Shown here piece by piece: positions 57,758 through 64,000 of a DNA stretch of 64,000 nt. The notes beneath the pieces are model-generated. The model was not told the origin of the DNA, made no database searches, and saw only the letters and a program-made list of their open reading frames with translations. The position numbers and the translations under genes are program-made. Within the stretch, counting starts at the first letter, position 1. Each line of letters starts with the position of its first letter. The DNA is from Callorhinus ursinus (lineage: Eukaryota > Chordata > Mammalia > Carnivora > Otariidae). The DNA is taken from positions 3,927,988 to 3,991,987 of the forward strand of contig NW_020312935.1 of the NCBI RefSeq assembly GCF_003265705.1. Direction: 5' to 3'.

Positions 57758-59778
57758 TGGAACAAAAAAATTCTTAAAAACTGAAGGTAAAAAGGTTTTT
57801 TGGCTTTTTACTTAAGATCAGCAGAGATTATCATTACTCAAAACTCAAAACATGCAACTAATTTTTCCAAAGAATAAACAAACAGACAATACCTTTTCCT
57901 CTTTTATTTCTTTCCTACTCTTCAGAAGGACTAAGTTGGTATTAAAAAAAAGTCAAATATTCAGACCCCTCCCCCTCAGATGTAAGTTACATCATATCAA
58001 GTGATAGTCTAACAAAGTGTCTGGCACAAAATAATCACCAGAAATGTTAGCCCATGAAGGTTCAAATGAGAAAAGGATTCCCAAAAACAGTTTGAAAGCC
58101 ATCAAGGAAAACCCCCTCACGCAATCACAGTGACTCCAGAGCTCAGTGGCATCTGAGCCTGGCAGTACCTGGCAAATAACAGGCACTTGGGAATGATTCT
58201 GTTTCTTCCCATCCCCTTCTGGAATCCCAGCAGGAGGCAGAGCCCATGTTTTGGGAAGAAGCGACCTGGGTAAAGAAGATTAATACATTCTAAAGGGAAG
58301 CCCTGTGCTGGCTCTTGGGAGCCCTCCTCCGCTCACTGTTTCCCTCTGTGCCAGGAGGTGCTAATGAAGGGGACCAGCCAAGGAGATGCGAAGAATCTGT
58401 GTCTGCCATTAAAAGCAGATAAACTTGAGAAGGAGGTAAGAATGTGACTACAAGGCAGCCAGACCCAGACAGACTTGTTTTTACTTTCCTGATATACCCA
58501 TATGTGTTTTAAAATGTACTCAAAAATCGACTTGATGTTGGCATTCCTCTGTAAAAATTGACGAAGACTAAACAAACAAAAAAGTTATCTTCCCCATCTG
58601 AACTTCAGAATCCAGGGGCAAAGTTAGCCGCATAAGGAATGGGTTGTACAAAACCAAATCTCTTCTTTCCACCTAGGAAGTGTCTATCCCAGTCATGCCT
58701 GGGCCTGGCAAAGTCTGCACTTCCTTTCCATCCCCGTGGCCTAGACACGAACCCTCTTTTGCAGATAAGAGAGGCTGTGAATACACGCTTTTCAGACAAA
58801 AGCAGCATGACCATAAGTTTGCTGACTTGTTTCAGCTGTGCCCAGCTTCTGGGGAGGTTGAGTACCCTACCTAAAAGTTTGCAAAAGGCTCGAGCCAGAT
58901 GGGATGGCCATCACGGATGGTACTGACAGCCAAATGATTCAACAGAAGCATCCACAATTTCCAACCCAAGAACCGCATAAGCGCACATGTGACCAGGGCA
59001 GCAATAATAAAATCTCGTGTAATGCCCCGAAAGGGCATCACTGGATCACATTAGGTCTTTTATGCACATCAGATGAGGAATGTACTGCTTATCTTTGCTC
59101 TTTGAATTAGATCCATAGGGAAAGTTCCTGAGTCTCTATCCGGCTGTGAAAGGAGAGCTTTCTGTCTTATTCTGTCGCTACTTTTCGGAAGAGGTCCATT
59201 GCCCCAAACATGACAGCTACATAATCAACTTTGAAAAATGCCTTTCCATATTTTCTCCCGTAAACCATGAGTTTCAAAGTTGGAGATTAAAAATTGAAAC
59301 ATTTCCCTAGCTTTATACTAATGTGGCATTTACACATTCTTCCATACCGTTTGAATGTACTCACCAGGCTGGCATCCATTCTAAGCACAGTGTAAAGTCT
59401 AGAAAGGCATTTTATTCTTTCCAGGTGTGCTCAACTGGCTTATTTATGGTCTGACTTCCTTTCACAGTGTGAGAAACCTTAGCCTTCTGCCAGCTGCAAA
59501 GGATTGTTAAGAAGCATTTTTAAGTTAAAAAATATATAGCAACACTTCCCTCTCTCTCCCTTTCTCCCTCTCTTTCTGCCATACTTTATGCACCTTCTTG
59601 CATTGCTTAGTCCATGACATGTCGAAATAGGCATTTAACTGTACTTACCATCAAAGAAGGTGCCCCATGCAGGCAACAGTATATTAACTTAATAAATACC
59701 AGAAAGGATAAAAAGGAGGGTACAGAACTGTTAACTCAGCCCAAGTTATCCTTCCTGAGAACACTCATTGCATTCAGT

Positions 59779-59779
59779 G

Positions 59780-59827
<48 letters not shown>

Positions 59828-59830
59828 GAA
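59779..59830 (+). repeat. GA dinucleotide microsatellite
   Basis: GGAGAGAGAGAGAAAGAGAGAG and similar, with few interruptions. It encodes the Glu-Arg run of a chance open frame at 59614-59904. Confidence 0.93.
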
Positions 59831-61049
59831 ACACCCTTCATGTACTTTTGTCCCATTTCTTGGTTCCAGAAAAGCTGTGGGTCATCAAAATGAAGCACAG
59901 CTGAAGGGCACATCTGATTTGCCAAGAGGCCATGTGAGATGCTTATGTTTTGTGCGCACAGTCACATCAACAAAGTTTAAATGTTTTCTCCTTTATGACT
60001 AACATCATGAAGGTCCCTAGCAGGATTGTCTTGTCTGACTACTTAAGTAGTCCCAATTAAAGACCACTATTTGGCTCTGTAGCGGCCACATTACAACCCA
60101 AATATGTAAATGTAAAAAAATTAAGTAATTCTGAAAGGCAAATTTTCAATACCATAAAGAAAAATGTAATGTGTTCTAATCTAAACAATTTTTCACACGC
60201 ATGCAGACCTAGATAAATAATTTGGGCTGAAATAAATGGTTCTATCCGCTTAAAAAAAATTGTACTCAATTAGGACAACTTTCTAAATGTTTCTGAAATA
60301 ACTAAGGTTTTTAAAAATTATTTGAGGGAGTCACTTTATGACTTTAAAAAGAAGAAAACGCGTGAATGATGGCAAAGATGAGACATAATTGACAATCAGC
60401 AATAAGAAGGTTGACAGGACTTGAACATTTTTTAATAAAAAATTGCTAAGCCCAAATAACATGACTCCCAGGGAAAATTTGAGTGCCTAACTAATAAGAT
60501 CACAGAGTACCTATGTTTCTTGGAAAAAGAAAATGCATTTTTATTGGGAAGGCGTGGTTCAAAAAATTACCACATAATTTAGAGATCCACGGGAATCTTT
60601 GGCATTTCAAAACTTGCATGGAGCCTTTGGAAAAAGCTCATCACAACTCCTTTCAATCTTTGAGGAGGCTGGCACTCTGCAATGGAGTTGTTTAACAGCC
60701 TGGCCATGCCAAAATTCATCATAGCACTGCCCCAGGGAGGCTGCTAGCTGCCTGACCCTAGCGGCTCAGAGTGGGACTGGAACAAAAGGCTAGCATCATT
60801 TCAAAAAGAACCCCAGGAAGCATCTGTGGGAGGATGAAGAGTGTTGAGGTGGGAGCTGAAGACGGTGGGAGTAAGGAAAGCACTAGCTAAGGAAGGCAAA
60901 GAGAGCTGGGAGCAAAGTCTGAGCCAGCAGGTTTATTGGCAGAAGTCACACCACGATCGCTAGGCAGTGGTCAATTTCCAGACAATAACAGCAGAATAAC
61001 CGCAAAGCAGTAAAGATGAGAGATCATGAAGAGTACATCTTCACACACA

Positions 61050-61150
61050 GAGAAATGACAAAGAGAAGAAAAAGCAGAGGGAAGGAGGGAGGGAAAGAGG
61101 GAGTGGAATAAGGGAGAGGAGAGAAGAAGGAAGATGAAGGAGAAAAAGAC
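61050..61150 (+). repeat. Purine-only-like tract (GGAA/GAGG-rich)
   Basis: About 100 bases almost wholly A and G, including GGAAGGAGGGAGGGAAAGAGG. Confidence 0.85.
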
Positions 61151-61229
61151 TGTGAAGGTGGAGGAAAAGCCACTTGAAAGTAAGGCTTATCATCATGAAT
61201 TACCAGGAATCTTTGTGTTTACACACTGG

Positions 61230-61640
61230 AGAGTCTATCTAGGCTGGCTAATGGCATGCTATTCCTTTTCTTCTGCTGTCACCAAGTATTACTGATTGTT
61301 AATAGCATTAAAATCTTTATCACTTATTTTATTAATCCCATTCGGGTTTAACATTACTAGCACACGACTGTAAATAGCAATAATAATGCCATCGAGGTTG
61401 GTATCAGTGATGCTGAAGGGTATTATGTAAAACGCAGCCAACGAGCAGTGAGATGACAGGTTCTTACAAACCTTTACATTAGATTAAGGAAAAGCCTTGC
61501 ACGGATTCACCAAACTGTGATCTTAATATGATATAGCATCCTGTGTCCTTTGATGTCCCTCTAGAATTACTTGTCATCCTCCAACATTTAAAAAACAAAT
61601 CTCAACATCCAAGGAGCATTTTAAAAAAGTATTAATGTCT
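61230..61640. promoter_or_regulatory. Candidate conserved non-coding element
   Basis: Repeat-free, with AGTATTACTGATTGTTAATAGC, TTAATCCCATTCGGG, GTAAATAGCAATAATAATGCC and two CpGs in an otherwise CpG-poor area. Texture suggests constraint, but this is inference only. Confidence 0.25.
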
Positions 61641-63341
61641 ATCTCTAAACAACGTGTGATCCTTAACTCTTTTCCTTCTGCTTCTGCACTTCTCCCAAAG
61701 TTAAAGCCACTCTTTCAAATAAAACTTTGATTTGTCAAGTAGTTTTTTAAAAGTAAAACTAGTTTAAAAATGGGGTTATAGCTTTAGATAATATTTTTAA
61801 TTATTCACTCAATTAAGTGTTTTATAGTCATTTAAATTCACATAAGTAAGGACTTAAACGGTCTTGGCAGGCTCAAATCCTTCCTGGGCATCTTCCATCC
61901 CTAGCAAAACAAACTGGGGTGAGCTGTTTCAGTACAATTGCCTAGAAAACGTTTTCTGCTTCAGTCTGTGGGACTTGTAGGATTTCTCCAGATCTGATAC
62001 ACTCGTATTCACATGTGAGATTTGTAAGTCAAAGCCATTCTGATCAGCAGTGTGGGCTCTGATAAGATGCATCACACAACAGGCACAACTGACCCCACTG
62101 TCAACATGGGGAGTGAAGGCGATTATAATATGATGAATGAATTAGAGCATGGGAATTAAAAAAATCAGGGAGGTTGGAAACAATTATCTTAACAACTAAA
62201 AACCTCAACTGCAGTAATGTTTTCTTAAAACATACCGTTTATAGAAATTAAATTTGGAGAAATTAGATGATCTTACCTAACAAAAAATTATCTGAAAATG
62301 GTCAGTACTAGATAAATCTTGGAAAGACACTGCTCAAGCAGTTAAGGGGTCCAATTAAATTGGTTTAAATATCATAAAAATCACTAGTAGAGAATATCAG
62401 GTTTTTTTTTTTAAATGATGAATTTGCTATATAAACTTACAAATTGCACCAGGGACTCATTAATTGGATTATTTTATGGTTTGTCTCAGCACTGAGTTTG
62501 GAAACTTATGTTAAATTCAGATGTCCCTTCTAAGGAGAAAGAGAAAAAACTCTATCTGGCCACTGAAAGCTGTTTTCAGGCAGTGTATTTTTTTTTTAAC
62601 TTGAATACCATCATGTCCCAACATATTTCCTAGTGTTAACCCGGAAGATCCTTTATTTCTAGGGGTTTGTCCAAAACAATGTACCTTTCTTAAGAAAACA
62701 GTTGCTTAGGCTAGGCTTACCTTTACAGAACTGGGGCCTCCACCAACAAATACTTACAAGTAACTACTGGAGTAATTGTAACTAACATTCCTAGGCGTCT
62801 GGTAGTTTACCAAGTGATATGGTATGCTTTCATTTTATTAAACTTCATGAGACTGCTAATGACTTTTTCCCCTAGGAAACTGGGTCTCACCCTAAGAGTC
62901 ATCCTCTCTCCCTGACATCACACCAGGAAAGAGGTAAAAATGCAGTCTGAACCCCCGGATTCTAACTTGCAAACCTCCAGATCCCACAGGATGCTACGGA
63001 GAAGTCTAAACCAGGGTTGCAGCCACTCCCGACTCACAACCAAGTTGTAAAAAGAAATACAGTGACAACTACATAAGATGTAAATCACACTGTAAGGCAC
63101 AGTAGATGTTGAAGCACTTTGCAACCACTTTGAAACCAAACACCACCACTCCGCTGGAAACAATGGCATTTCCGTCAAACTATTTACTGCAGGGAAGACG
63201 TTAAATAAGGCAGTAAATGCCAACAAGTGTTCTTTGGCTAATTTAGGGAGGTGGTCTCCACAATCTCCTGGCCTCTGAGATTTTGCTAATTGTTTTTCCA
63301 AGAAAAAACTTAAGTCTCATTCAAACACTACCTTGCGTAAG

Positions 63342-63357
63342 CGTTGCCATGGGAAAG
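63342..63357 (+). promoter_or_regulatory. RFX-type X-box-like motif
   Basis: CGTTGCCATGGGAAAG is close to the palindromic RFX site GTTGCCATGGCAAC, with the left half perfect and the right half imperfect. RFX sites of this kind are found in ciliary gene promoters and enhancers. A single motif match is weak evidence. Confidence 0.3.
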
Positions 63358-64000
63358 CCTGGGTAGTCCATTTTTTATAGTGGTTGCACAGCTACTGTAA
63401 TGAGTACAGAGAGGAATTTTTTTCCAAGCAGCTGCCAACCACACCCTAACCCCAGGCAGCTGACTTGCTTTATGAACTACCAGTCATGACAAGAAGTGTG
63501 GATGGTGCATTATAAACCATCACCATTCAAGACAATGCAAAGTAATTCTTACTGATTGTGGGAGGTGGCGGATGGAGGGAGGACACAGGAAATTATATTT
63601 AGGTCCACTTTTGCCATCCTGGAATATAAATGACAGGGGTTCAGACACCCATTCTCACTTAAATGTCACTCTTCAATGGACTGTTAACCAAATGCTCCTG
63701 TTCAGCATATAATGGGACACATACATTCCCACCTTAAAGGCCTCAGAGGGAGTAGTCATTTACAGCTCAGCCTTCCATCCTGGTGCTTTGGCCAGGTGAT
63801 CAGGAAGCACAGGAGTGAAGAAAGGGCAGTCTCTCCAGTCACTTTGGCAGAACCTGTCAAATCACTAATGCTGCCAGCATCTCAATTCAGTGGTGCCTAA
63901 TCGAAGGGAAAAGTTCGGTAGGGGGCAGCCTCTTGCCGGACAGCAATAATTAAATCAGAAATAAAGCAGAATGTCTCAGCGGGATTCCATGTAAGTTTTC

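Larger units (their letters stand above)
57776..64000. other. About 6 kb nearly free of recognisable transposons
   Basis: After the SINE at 57757 I recognise no confident interspersed repeat to the window end, only GA- and purine-rich simple sequence and weak MIR-like phrases near 58010-58190. No exon can be supported; the 95- and 127-codon frames (58639-58926; reverse 62918-63301) overlap frames on other strands or lack domains. Confidence 0.5.

Noticed and set aside
1..64000. CRISPR array, prophage, operon or other prokaryotic-type system
   Set aside because: The sequence is vertebrate nuclear DNA with SINE, LINE and MaLR fossils; the regular repeats seen are microsatellites or the 47-bp L1 triplication.

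Overview
This window is nuclear DNA of a carnivoran mammal. The diagnostic marks are 17 copies of a tRNA-derived CAN-SINE (sense copies open GGGGCGCCTGGGTGGCTCAG and close with a CT-rich stretch, AATAAATAAAATCTT and an A-tail) and the 3' end of a carnivore-type LINE-1 at the left edge. The younger SINE bodies match the type I associate with arctoid caniforms (bears, mustelids, pinnipeds), not the dog- or cat-specific types. Species cannot be fixed from the window alone.

I find no protein-coding exon I can defend. The longest open frames (177 and 160 codons) have no recognisable domain, and several others are translations of SINE or L1 sequence. The window reads as intergenic or deep intronic sequence.

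Layout. 0-1.5 kb: two LINE-1 3' ends, the second with a 47-bp tandem triplication. 1.5-14 kb: mostly unique sequence with MIR and MER-type fossils, one CAN-SINE and poly-A and poly-G tracts; 9.8-14 kb is repeat-poor and may hold conserved non-coding sequence. 14-23.5 kb: old L1, an MLT1 LTR, MIRs, hAT-like DNA transposon fossils and a long CA microsatellite. 23.5-27.6 kb: repeat-poor. 28-30.3 kb: an antisense MLT1 LTR and a DNA transposon split by a SINE. 31.7-37.3 kb: an L1 3' end followed by the ORF1-ORF2 body of an old L1, broken by two SINEs and ending next to a 17-bp duplication and a 24-bp-arm hairpin. 37.4-38.6 kb: SINE, then L2. 40.4-48.1 kb: more SINEs and old repeats, plus a truncated U4 snRNA retrocopy with 17-bp target-site duplications. 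49-54.7 kb: a possible decayed LTR element and five SINEs packed into 3.3 kb. 54.7-64 kb: one young SINE, then about 6 kb with almost no recognisable transposons and several stretches that look like candidate regulatory DNA.

No new multi-gene system is visible. The most distinctive items are the U4 retrocopy, the hairpin at 37.3 kb, long poly-G runs that all lie on one strand, SINE copies that have lost parts of their internal promoter, and a strongly uneven repeat distribution that points to candidate regulatory blocks at 9.8-13 kb and 56-64 kb. All family names are from memory of consensus sequences; no database search was run.
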